The translations under genes and the position numbers were made by a program. Positions 10,420-21,400 of a stretch of 64,000 nucleotides of DNA are shown piece after piece. The notes under the pieces were generated by a model that was given only the letters and a program-made list of their open reading frames with translations, was not told the DNA's origin and made no database searches. The stretch is taken from positions 13,625,343-13,689,342 of the forward strand of contig BTPG01000004.1 of NCBI GenBank assembly GCA_036245525.1, read 5' to 3'. This DNA comes from Semisulcospira habei. Lineage: Eukaryota > Mollusca > Gastropoda > Semisulcospiridae. Positions within the stretch are counted from its first letter, which is position 1. Each line of letters starts with the position of its first letter.

Positions 10420-12236
10420 TGTCACGACACGCCTGACGGAGTCAGGGCGCCGTGGACAATATGAGTGCAGACACTCGAGAAAACCCACCCACTCTAAATA
10501 AATAACGCAACGCCAGTGATAAACAACAAACAAATCCTTTATTACCTACCCTTACTCTAACTCCCACCCCGACCCACTAACGCCCCACACACTCACACAT
10601 ACCCACACATGCACTCATAACGTATTAACACTTAAAAAGGATTAACATATAAAAAAATGACTAACAAGTGAAAATGACTAACAGGTGAATATGACTAACA
10701 GGTGAATATGACTAACAGATGAATATGACTAACAGGTGATAATGACTAATATGTGAATATGACTAACAGGTGATAATGACTAATATGTCCAACCGCTATA
10801 CAAGGCGGGTAACTTTGTCTCTGTACAGTGTCCTCTGTCCCACACTAGACAGGATGGCTCATAACGTACGAGTACTACCCCTGCACCACAGAGCACCGTA
10901 GCCGCGCTTGCCCACGCACGCCTGTGACCGACGCTCAGAACGTAGAATCAGCCTGCTGTAGCCCAACGTACTTGTCCAACAGGACCGGCTAGCGAAGGCG
11001 TTCCGACTCCCGATGATGCGTCACCGTTGGTTGTGGATGATGAGATCGAAGAACGAAGTCTTCGAAGCCAATCTTCGAAGCCAATCTTCGAAGCCAATGA
11101 TCGAAGCCAGTGATCGAAGCCAGTGATCGAAGCCAGTGCACTGGAAAAAGGCGCATTGTCAGTCAAAGTGCCAACACAGTTAATTCTGGCCTATTTGACA
11201 CGCACCTACTCACAAACCACGTGAGTTGTGTCTAGTCTCACCCTAATACCTGCCTTGGCCATATTAAATATACAATCATGGATATGAAAGCTTCCTATGT
11301 ACATTCAACATTCACCAGGTCTGCACTATTCTATTACACTAGCATTAAGCTAGCACAACCACTTTTGTATAATAACATTGCCACTGCTAACCAACATTAT
11401 CAAAATATCCAGATGTACATACAAAGATATGAAATAATCACCAGCAACCACCCAACGTGACAATCTTATTACATTACATCTAGGACTTAATACCAATATA
11501 TATTTGAAAGGATACCCACTTTAATTCATTTTACAACATGGCCCTTTAAATATACTCACTCGGCGACAGCCGAACATAAACTAAATCCGACACCCACCAC
11601 ATTACAACCCAACCTAAAAAACATGGTTAAAGACTCAATTAAAACATCACTAAAAAACTAGACGAACATACCCTTCCGCCCCTATGTACACATTCACACA
11701 CCCGAGAGCACAGCAGCTAACTGAGGAACATGGCATGAATAAATACCTGTTACTGGTGAGTCCTCCGGCAGGACGAGACAAACAAGACGAAGACGAACCG
11801 GAGGGGTCTTCTGGTGAGTAGCAGCCGTGGTCGCAAGTCTCTCGGGACACCCACACCCAGGAACACTGGCCGTGGTCTTGCAGGGAGGGTAAAAGAACCC
11901 TCACACAGCTTGTCAAGGGCTCCAAACGAGGCCGCACCCTGACCCAGACTCTCACTTCGCTGGCTAACTCCGCTGACTGACTAATATCCTACTGCTACCT
12001 CGCAGGTTAACTTTGCTTCTGAACACTGTTCGGTTTAAAGCTACTTGGCTAAAGCGTGCGACCGCTGTAATCGCTCACTGTTAAGCTTGCTGCACGGGCT
12101 TTACGATTACGCTCACACTACGTTTATTAACTTCCCTAAACTAAGGCTATGTACAGAATTCGGCGATCTACATTTATTAACAGAAAAACGACTTGGCGAA
12201 AAAAATAAAACAACATGTCACATCCGTTACGTGACA
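10420..12236 (-). repeat. LTR 1 (3' LTR of the downstream unit)
   Basis: Begins TGTCACG and ends CGTGACA, a perfect 7-bp terminal inverted repeat. It contains a 17-bp minisatellite (TGACTAACAGGTGAATA, about eight units, 10663-10796) and a 13-bp one (TCTTCGAAGCCAA and TGATCGAAGCCAG, six units, about 11059-11136). It carries more differences from LTR 2 (about a dozen seen) than LTR 2 has from LTR 3. Confidence 0.92.
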
Positions 12237-12237
12237 T

Positions 12238-12250
12238 ACCCCCCTCCCAG
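12238..12250 (-). promoter_or_regulatory. Polypurine tract, unit 1
   Basis: On the minus strand CTGGGAGGGGGGT directly abuts the 3' LTR. This is the expected plus-strand primer for reverse transcription. Confidence 0.75.
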
Positions 12251-12312
12251 ATCAAACACCCGGGTTTGATTACTATATGACCGTCCCAATACTGCTTCCA
12301 CATTTACGGTTT

Positions 12313-15300
12313 CTACCACCCTGTTCTACTCAAAAAGTCAGCAGGTACATTTACTTTACCGGCTATGCTTTTTACTCTAATGGAAAATGGCTGCAACTGC
12401 AAAGCCCACCTCATCAGTCGACTGTTTGTGGATTTAGCTTGTTGCAAGTACTGCAATGGTCTATGGTCCGTCTGTACGACGAATGTCCTACCATACAGAT
12501 ACTGACGGAATTTTTGAATTCCCCACACGATTGCAAGACACTCCTTTTCGATGGTGGAGTAGTTACGCTCTGCTTTGGATAGTTTCTTGCTCGCGCATGC
12601 AACAGGCTGTAAACCGTTACCATGGTCCTGACATAATACGGCCCCTACCCCCCCTTCGGACGCATCTGTCTGCAACACGAAGAGACGATCGAAGTCTGGC
12701 AATGAGCACACAGGACCTGAACACAGTCGCGCCTTCAGCGTCTCAAATGCTGTCTCACATGCATCGTTCCAACCGATCTGTCCAGTCTTTCCTCCCTTGG
12801 TCAGGTCGGTTAGTGGGGCTGCTATGGCCGCGAAGTTAGGAACGAACCGGCGGTAATAATTTGCCAACCCAAGAAACGATCTGACTTGTTTCTTTGTTTG
12901 TGGTCGCGGCGCGTCTTTTATCCGCTGCATCTTGTCTCCCTCTGGTTTTATCTGACCGTTACCCACTGTGTGCCCCAGATATTCCAACTGCTTGAACCCC
13001 AAGTAACACTTAGTAGGTCTGGCCGCCAACTGGACCTCTCTTAGCCTACCAAAGAGCTGGGCAATACACTGTAAGTGACGTTCTTTATTGGATGACGCAA
13101 TCATGACGTCGTCCATGAAATTGCTAACTTCCGTCAATCGCAAAGGTTCTAGTAACCTCCTCATCATTCGGGAAAAGATTGCCCCTGCCGTCTTTAACCC
13201 GAAAGGCATTACCTTCCACTGGAATTGTCCTGCCGGTGTGGTGAAAGCAGTTTTCGGTTTGTCGCTCTCTAACATGGGTACCTGCCAGTAGCCTTTAGCT
13301 AGGTCTAACTTACTCAAGTACTTAGCCTTGGACAGTAAGGAAAATAGGTACTCCACGTCAGGCATTGGCTCAGCATCGAACACGACCTTTTGATTCAGTT
13401 TCCTAAAATCTACACAAAACCTAACAGTGCCATCTTTCTTCTTCACCAAGACGATCGGTGAGTTGTATGGGGAATTGGCTCTCTCGATTACTCCCATCTC
13501 TAGCATAGCATCCACTTCGGCTTTGACTACCTCTAGCTGAGAATGAGGTAGAGGATATTGCTTCGTTCTCACCGGCACTTCATCAGTCAAATGGATTTCA
13601 CATGAGTCTAGTGTCGTCCTCAACGGATAATCTGTCAAAATATCCTTAAACTGGACAGTCAGAGCTTCTATACTAGAATGGATCTCTGGACAGTTAGGAT
13701 CAAGATGGATGTCAGAGGGTCCTTCAGACGCTACTAAAGGAATGGTAGGTACTTCCTTTACCACCACGAATGCCTCTCCCCCCTCATCTTCGTCCTCCTC
13801 ATCTATCACTACTGTAGCTACTGACACTCGTTCTTGGAACTTTTTCAACAGATTTGCATGGTACAGTTTATTTTTACTGCCCACCCGTACCCTGTAGTCA
13901 CACTCTCCGACTCTCTCTAGAACTTCGAATGGTCCCTGCCAAGCCATCTCCAGCTTGTTGTGTTTAACTGGAAGTAACAGCAAAACCTTGTCTCCTGCAC
14001 TAAAACTGCGTGGTTTGGCTCTGCGGTCAAAGTGCTTTTTCTGCTTTTTCGAAGCTAGCTTCAAATTCTGTTGCGCTAACCTGCAAGTCTCTTCAATGCG
14101 ATTCCGTAAATCTACCACGTACTGGCTTGCATCTCTCACCTCTTCTCCCATCTGCTCTTTCGTCCTGCAAAATTCTATCAGACTTTTCCCTGACGGAATT
14201 GCTCGGCCCTCTTCGGCCAACTTCTTAGCGCGAGCTAGAGTTTCGTCCTGGTTCTGCCACTCTATCGGTTGGGCAGGAGTCACATTGAGATCGGCCTGCT
14301 TAACGACTTTAAGCGCGCTCTCTCCCTCCTTTTCCCTCTGAACCTGAGCTCGAGTTTGGACTGCTGCTGCCATAGCACACTCACTGGCATCAATGGATAC
14401 GGGACTACGTTTCCCATCTGAAAAAGTCACCCAGTTCCCTAGGATTACGTCCGGTCCCATGCGCTCCATTACGATAAGCTCGATCGTCCCTCGCACGAAT
14501 GGGGAATCGATTTCAACCCATGAAGTCGGATACTTATCGGACTTAGTATGGTCGACGGGATTGACGTCTATGAACCGACCTGTAAGATCCCTGGGTTCTA
14601 TCCACTTGGCGGCGATCGCACCCATATCTGCGCCGGTATCACGCATGATACGAACTTCTTTTCCCTGGGCTAATCCCTTACTCCACGGGTCGTAGGGCCG
14701 GATCGTCCGCATCCCTACGGTCACGGGCTCTGTCATTACGGCTACTGTCTCAAGGGCAATGGTGACTTGGTTAACTGACGCCTTACTCTGACAGTTCCTT
14801 GCTACGTGCCATGGTTTGTTGCACTTAAAACACAGCCGTTCACCAGTCCCCCTGCCTGAACTAGCTGGTTCTGCCCTATGTTCTGCTTTGGCCTCAGGGG
14901 GTTTATTCGACCCTTTGTCCTTCTTGAACGGCGGACGAATCGGCCCCCCACCCAATGGACGCGAGACTGCCCGTTTGGTGTCGATATGGAGCTGCGCTAG
15001 CTCCGCGGCCTCTTCACCATTCCTAGGACGTTTTTCCCTAACGAACATTTCAAGGTCTGCATTCATAATAGCATAAAGTTGCTCAGACAGAAACATGTCT
15101 AGCACTTGTTCTACGTCCTCTATGTTCTTATGGGCTAAAGTGAACCAACGCTTGACTGAGGTCTTTAACCTAACGAACAACTGGGGAAACGTTTCGAGAC
15201 TCTCCTTTTTGGCTTCGCGAAACTGGCGCCTGTAATATTCAGCGTCACGCCTGAATCTTCTCAATAAGGTCTCCCTCACCACCTCAAAATCTTTCCCTTG

Positions 15301-16356
15301 CTCTACCGTCAGCCTAAGGTATGCATCACGGGCCTCCCCCTGCAATAGAGGTGCTAACCTTATCCCCCATACCTCTTTCGGCCACCCCTGGGTTTCGGCT
15401 ACTCTCTCAAAGAGCTGAAGGTAAGATTCCACATCTTCCTTATCCTCTAACGGACGCATCTTGAGCGAGTAATGCTGACTAGACTCCGTAACTGACTTCT
15501 TTTCCGATGCTGCTAACTGTAATCTAAGCCGCGTCTCGGCCGCGACGAGCTCTTCTTTCCGTGCTAGTTCCGCGGCGGCTAGCTCCTCTCTCCGTGCTTG
15601 TTCCGCGGCAGCTAGCTTACGTTCGGTCAATGCTAAGTCATCCCGCCTAGCTTGCTCTGCGGCCTCACGGTCCATCTGGAGCCGTCTCTCGGCTGCCTCG
15701 CGGTCCATCTGGAGCCGTCTCTCGGCTGCCTCGCGGTCCATCTGACGCTGCTTCTCTACTGCCTCGCGGTCCATCTGGAGCCGTCTCTCTACCGCCTCAC
15801 GGTCCATCTGGAGCTGCCTCTCTAACGCCCTACGCTCTAGGTCACGTTCCCGTTTTTCTTCCTCTCTCCTAACTTCGGACAGGATGAACTGGGTTAGAGC
15901 TCCCCCACTAAGTCCTAGGCCCTCTCCTAGCACTTTATACTGCTCATATGGGTTTACCATCACCCCTAACCCCTCTTTACTTTCCTGATCCCTACTGGGT
16001 GTCAGTCCTGCTGCAGTGAGAGTACGGGTAAGGGTACTCACCACCGTTTCCTTCCGAGAGGGAGTGGCCAAAGTGGCTCCTCTCTCTCCTGGACCCTCAT
16101 CCCCTGCACCACCACCCTCGGACTCAGGGTCGTGCCCCGACGTGGCACGGGTGGCCCTGGTATCCCGTTTAGGGGGCATCCTGGTGTGGGTGTCACGGAG
16201 GCAGCGACGACAACTGCTCCCCAGCAGGACCCCTGACAAAGAAAAAACAAAACAAATAAATACACAGAATACAAACAACGAATAAGGACTAGACAGTGAC
16301 AAGAGCCGAAGGGTCCTCACCACTCGGTACCTGAGTAATGAGAGGCAACCACTCAT
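12313..16356 (-). CDS. Gmr1-like gag-pol polyprotein lacking the integrase core (unit 1)
   Basis: One 1347-codon frame. The likely gag start is the Met at residue 60 (base 16179, MPPKRD); the 59 residues before it include a hydrophobic run and probably are leader. Domains: coiled coil with RLQMDREAAE repeats (about 160-285); SCAN-like gag (300-465); zinc knuckle CFKCNKPWHVARNC (509-522); protease DTGA (573-576); integrase C-terminal chromodomain-like/GPY-F remnant (740-840, WQGPFEVLERVGECDYRV); RT with YPLPHSQLE, KLDLAKGYWQVP and FMDD (1080-1083); RNase H with TDAS (D1231), E1270, TDHRPL (D1297), DFLSR (D1340). The zinc-binding H2C2 and the DDE core expected between protease and GPY/F are absent, with the frame kept across residues 722-742. 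Integration would need integrase supplied in trans. Confidence 0.92.
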   Translation of the reverse strand: MSGCLSLLRYRVVRTLRLLSLSSPYSLFVFCVFICFVFSLSGVLLGSSCRRCLRDTHTRMPPKRDTRATRATSGHDPESEGGGAGDEGPGERGATLATPSRKETVVSTLTRTLTAAGLTPSRDQESKEGLGVMVNPYEQYKVLGEGLGLSGGALTQFILSEVRREEEKRERDLERRALERQLQMDREAVERRLQMDREAVEKQRQMDREAAERRLQMDREAAERRLQMDREAAEQARRDDLALTERKLAAAEQARREELAAAELARKEELVAAETRLRLQLAASEKKSVTESSQHYSLKMRPLEDKEDVESYLQLFERVAETQGWPKEVWGIRLAPLLQGEARDAYLRLTVEQGKDFEVVRETLLRRFRRDAEYYRRQFREAKKESLETFPQLFVRLKTSVKRWFTLAHKNIEDVEQVLDMFLSEQLYAIMNADLEMFVREKRPRNGEEAAELAQLHIDTKRAVSRPLGGGPIRPPFKKDKGSNKPPEAKAEHRAEPASSGRGTGERLCFKCNKPWHVARNCQSKASVNQVTIALETVAVMTEPVTVGMRTIRPYDPWSKGLAQGKEVRIMRDTGADMGAIAAKWIEPRDLTGRFIDVNPVDHTKSDKYPTSWVEIDSPFVRGTIELIVMERMGPDVILGNWVTFSDGKRSPVSIDASECAMAAAVQTRAQVQREKEGESALKVVKQADLNVTPAQPIEWQNQDETLARAKKLAEEGRAIPSGKSLIEFCRTKEQMGEEVRDASQYVVDLRNRIEETCRLAQQNLKLASKKQKKHFDRRAKPRSFSAGDKVLLLLPVKHNKLEMAWQGPFEVLERVGECDYRVRVGSKNKLYHANLLKKFQERVSVATVVIDEEDEDEGGEAFVVVKEVPTIPLVASEGPSDIHLDPNCPEIHSSIEALTVQFKDILTDYPLRTTLDSCEIHLTDEVPVRTKQYPLPHSQLEVVKAEVDAMLEMGVIERANSPYNSPIVLVKKKDGTVRFCVDFRKLNQKVVFDAEPMPDVEYLFSLLSKAKYLSKLDLAKGYWQVPMLESDKPKTAFTTPAGQFQWKVMPFGLKTAGAIFSRMMRRLLEPLRLTEVSNFMDDVMIASSNKERHLQCIAQLFGRLREVQLAARPTKCYLGFKQLEYLGHTVGNGQIKPEGDKMQRIKDAPRPQTKKQVRSFLGLANYYRRFVPNFAAIAAPLTDLTKGGKTGQIGWNDACETAFETLKARLCSGPVCSLPDFDRLFVLQTDASEGGVGAVLCQDHGNGLQPVACASKKLSKAERNYSTIEKECLAIVWGIQKFRQYLYGRTFVVQTDHRPLQYLQQAKSTNSRLMRWALQLQPFSIRVKSIAGKVNVPADFLSRTGW

Positions 16357-16528
16357 GCCACCCCTCGTTTATGCGCACTGCACTCTCTGGCCGTGGCCCC
16401 CTGGCGCAATACGCCCCCACTCCCGCCAACCGCCCGCTAAATCTTACTCGTACCACAACACGAACACACGGTCACTGGCGCACAAAAATACCCTAATCTA
16501 CCTAACCTGTTACCTCCCCCTAATCCTT

Positions 16529-16546
16529 ATCCCACCGCTGCCACCA
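16529..16546 (-). promoter_or_regulatory. Primer-binding site, tRNA-Leu type (unit 1)
   Basis: Plus bases ATCCCACCGCTGCCACCA equal the 3' end of eukaryotic tRNA-Leu (AAG/UAG type) including CCA. The minus strand therefore pairs with that primer over 18 bases, four bases from the LTR. Confidence 0.8.
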
Positions 16547-16550
16547 AATA

Positions 16551-18369
16551 TGTCACGACACGCCTGACGGAGTCAGGGCGCCGTGGACAATATGAGTGCA
16601 GACACTCGAGAAAACCCACCCACTCTAAATAAATAACGCAACGCCAGTGATAAACAACAAACAAATCCTTTATTACCTACCCTTACTCTAACTCCCACCC
16701 CGACCCACTAACGCCCCACACACTCACACATACCCACACATGCACTCATAACGTATTAACACTTAAAAAAGATTAACATATAAAAAAATGACTAACAAGT
16801 GAAAATGACTAACAGGTGAATATGACTAACAGGTGAATATGACTAACAGATGAATATGACTAACAGGTGATAATGACTAATATGTGAATATGACTAACAG
16901 GTGATAATGACTAATATGTCCAACGGCTATACAAGGCGGGTAACTTTGTCTCTGTACAGTGTCCTCTGTCCCACACTAGACAGGGTGGCTCATAACGTAC
17001 GAGTACTACCCCTGCACCACAGAGCACCGTAGCCGCGCTTGCCCACGCACGCCTGTGACCGACGCTCAGAACGTAGAATCAGCCTGCTGTAGCCCAACGT
17101 ACTTGTCCAACAGGACCGGCTAGCGAAGGCGTTCCGACTCCCGATGATGCGTCACCGTTGGTTGTGGATGATGAGATCGAAGAACGAAGTCTTCGAAGTC
17201 AATCTTCGAAGCCAATCTTCGAAGCCAATGATCGAAGCCAGTGATCGAAGCCAGTGATCGAAGCCAGTGCACTGGAAAAGGGCGCATTGTCAGTCAAAGT
17301 GCCAACACAGTTAATTCTGGCCTATTTGACACGCACCTACTCACAAACCACGTGAGTTGTGTCTAGTCTCACCCTAATACCTGCCTTGGCCATATTAAAT
17401 ATACAATCATGGATATGAAAGCTTCCTATGTACATTCAACATTCACCAGGTCTGCACTATTCTATTACACTAGCATTAAGCTAGCACAACCACTTTTGTA
17501 TAATAACATTGCCACTGCTAACCAACATTATCAAAATATCCAGATGTACATACAAAGATATGAAATAATCACCAGCAACCACCCAACGTGACAATCTTAT
17601 TACATTACATCTAGGACTTAATACCAATATATATTTGAAAGGATACCCACTTTAATTCATTTTACAACATGGCCCTTTAAATATACTCACTCGGCGACAG
17701 CCGAACATAAACTAAATCCGACACCCACCACATTACAACCCAACCTAAAAAACATGGTTAAAGACTCAATTAAAACATCACTAAAAAACTAGACGAACAT
17801 ACCCTTCCGCCCCTATGTACACATTCACACACCCGAGAGCACAGCAGCTAACTGAGGAACATGGCATGAATAAATACCTGTCACTGGTGAGTCCTCCGGC
17901 AGGACGAGACAAACAAGACGAAGACGAACCGGAGGGGTCTTCTGGTGAGTAGCAGCCGTGGTCGCAAGTCTCTCGGGACACCCACACCCAGGAACACTGG
18001 CCGTGGTCTTGCAGGGAGGGTAAAAGAACCCTCACACAGCTTGTCAAGGGCTCCAAACGAGGCCGCACCCTGACCCAGACTCTCACTTCGCTGGCTAACT
18101 CCGCTGACTGACTAATATCCTACTGCTACCTCGCAGGTTAACTTTGCTTCTGAACACTGTTCGGTTTAAAGCTACTTGGCTAAAGCGTGCAACCGCTGTA
18201 CTCGTTCACTGTTAAGCTTGCTGCACGGGCTTTACCGGATTACGCTCACACTACATTTATTAACTTCCCTAAACTAAAGCTATGTACAGAATTCGGCGAT
18301 CTACATTTATTAACAGAAAAACGACTTGGCGAAAAAAATAAAACAACATGTCACATCCGTTACGTGACA
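16551..18369 (-). repeat. LTR 2 (shared central LTR)
   Basis: 1819 bp, TGTCACG...CGTGACA. It is the 5' LTR of unit 1 and the 3' LTR of unit 2. Nearly identical to LTR 3. Confidence 0.92.
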
Positions 18370-18370
18370 T

Positions 18371-18383
18371 ACCCCCCTCCCAG
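18371..18383 (-). promoter_or_regulatory. Polypurine tract, unit 2
   Basis: Same sequence and position as in unit 1, abutting LTR 2. Confidence 0.75.
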
Positions 18384-18445
18384 ATCAAACACCCGGGTTT
18401 GATTACTATATGACCGTCCCAATACTGCTTCCACATTTACGGTTT

Positions 18446-21400
18446 CTACCACCCTGTTCTACTCAAAAAGTCAGCAGGTACATTTACTTTACCGGCTATG
18501 CTTTCTACTCTAATGGAAAATGGCTGCAACTGCAAAGCCCACCTCATCAGTCGACTGTTTGTGGATTTAGCTTGTTGCAAGTACTGCAATGGTCTATGGT
18601 CCGTCTGTACGACGAATTTCCTACCATACAGATACTGACGGAATTTTTGAATTCCCCAAACGATTGCAAGACACTCCTTTTCGATGGTGGAGTAGTTACG
18701 CTCTGCTTTGGATAGTTTCTTGCTCGCGCATGCAACAGGCTGTAAACCGTTACCATGGTCCTGACATAATACGGCCCCTACCCCCCCTTCGGACGCATCT
18801 GTCTGCAACACGAAGAGACGATCGAAGTCTGGCAATGAGCACACAGGACCTGAACACAGTCGCGCCTTCAGCGTCTCAAATGCTGTCTCACATGCATCGT
18901 TCCAACCGATCTGTCCAGTCTTTCCTCCCTTGGTCAGGTCGGTTAGTGGGGCTGCTATGGCCGCGAAGTTAGGAACGAACCGGCGGTAATAATTTGCCAA
19001 CCCAAGAAACGATCTGACTTGTTTCTTTGTTTGTGGTCGCGGCGCGTCTTTTATCCGCTGCATCTTGTCTCCCTCTGGTTTTATCTGACCGTTACCCACT
19101 GTGTGCCCCAGATATTCCAACTGCTTGAACCCCAAGTAACACTTAGTAGGTCTGGCCGCCAACTGGACCTCTCTTAGCCTACCAAAGAGCTGGGCAATAC
19201 ACTGTAAGTGACGTTCTTTATTGGATGACGCAATCATGACGTCGTCCATGAAATTGCTAACTTCCGTCAATCGCAAAGGTTCTAGTAACCTCCTCATCAT
19301 TCGGGAAAAGATTGCCCCTGCCGTCTTTAACCCGAAAGGCATTACCTTCCACTGGAATTGTCCTGCCGGTGTGGTGAAAGCAGTTTTCGGTTTGTCGCTC
19401 TCTAACATGGGTACCTGCCAGTAGCCTTTAGCTAGGTCTAACTTACTCAAGTACTTAGCCTTGGACAGTAAGGAAAATAGGTACTCCACGTCAGGCATTG
19501 GCTCAGCATCGAACACGACCTTTTGATTCAGTTTCCTAAAATCTACACAAAACCTAACAGTGCCATCCTTCTTCTTCACCAAGACGATCGGTGAGTTGTA
19601 TGGGGAATTGGCTCTCTCGATTACTCCCATCTCTAGCATAGCATCCACTTCGGCTTTGACTACCTCTAGCTGAGAATGAGGTAGAGGATATTGCTTCGTT
19701 CTCACCGGCACTTCATCAGTCAAATGGATTTCACATGAGTCTAGTGTCGTCCTCAACGGATAATCTGTCAAAATATCCTTAAACTGGACAGTCAGAGCTT
19801 CTATACTAGAATGGATCTCTGGACAGTTAGGATCAAGATGGATGTCAGAGGGTCCTTCAGACGCTACTAAAGGAATGGTAGGTACTTCCTTTACCACCAC
19901 GAATGCCTCTCCCCCCTCATCTTCGTCCTCCTCATCTATCACTACTGTAGCTACTGACACTCGTTCTTGGAACTTTTTCAACAGATTTGCATGGTACAGT
20001 TTATTTTTACTGCCCACCCGTACCCTGTAGTCACACTCTCCGACTCTCTCTAGAACTTCGAATGGTCCCTGCCAAGCCATCTCCAGCTTGTTGTGTTTAA
20101 CTGGAAGTAACAGCAAAACCTTGTCTCCTGCACTAAAACTGCGTGGTTTGGCTCTGCGGTCAAAGTGCTGTTTCTGCTTTTTCGAAGCTAGCTTCAAATT
20201 CTGTTGCGCTAACCTGCAAGTCTCTTCAATGCGATTCCGTAAATCTACCACGTACTGGCTTGCATCTCTCACCTCTTCTCCCATCTGCTCTTTCGTCCTG
20301 CAAAATTCTATCAGACTTTTCCCTGACGGAATTGCTCGGCCCTCTTCGGCCAACTTCTTAGCGCGAGCTAGAGTTTCGTCCTGGTTCTGCCACTCTATCG
20401 GTTGGGCAGGAGTCACATTGAGATCGGCCTGCTTAACGACTTTAAGCGCGCTCTCTCCCTCCTTTTCCCTCTGAACCTGAGCTCGAGTTTGGACTGCTGC
20501 TGCCATAGCACACTCACTGGCATCAATGGATACGGGACTACGTTTCCCATCTGAAAAAGTCACCCAGTTCCCTAGGATTACGTCCGGTCCCATGCGCTCC
20601 ATTACGATAAGCTCGATCGTCCCTCGCACGAATGGGGAATCGATTTCAACCCATGCAGTCGGATACTTATCGGACTTAGTATGGTCGACGGGATTGACGT
20701 CTATGAACCGACCTGTAAGATCCCTGGGTTCTATCCACTTGGCGGCGATCGCACCCATATCTGCGCCGGTATCACGCATGATACGAACTTCTTTTCCCTG
20801 GGCTAATCCCTTACTCCACGGGTCGTAGGGCCGGATCGTCCGCATCCCTACGGTCACGGGCTCTGTCATTACGGCTACTGTCTCAAGGGCAATGGTGACT
20901 TGGTTAACTGACGCCTTACTCTGACAGTTCCTTGCTACGTGCCATGGTTTGTTGCACTTAAAACACAGCCGTTCACCAGTCCCCCTGCCTGAACTAGCTG
21001 GTTCTGCCCTATGTTCTGCTTTGGCCTCAGGGGGTTTATTCGACCCTTTGTCCTTCTTGAACGGCGGACGAATCGGCCCCCCACCCAATGGACGCGAGAC
21101 TGCCCGTTTGGTGTCGATATGGAGCTGCGCTAGCTCCGCGGCCTCTTCACCATTCCTAGGACGTTTTTCCCTAACGAACATTTCAAGGTCTGCATTCATA
21201 ATAGCATAAAGTTGCTCAGACAGAAACATGTCTAGCACTTGTTCTACGTCCTCTATGTTCTTATGGGCTAAAGTGAACCAACGCTTGACTGAGGTCTTTA
21301 ACCTAACGAACAACTGGGGAAACGTTTCGAGACTCTCCTTTTTGGCTTCACGAAACTGGCGCCTGTAATATTCAGCGTCACGCCTGAATCTTCTCAATAA

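Noticed and set aside
13955..14341. Plus-strand frames inside the Gypsy bodies
   Set aside because: Antisense shadows of gag-pol; the same shadows occur in both units.
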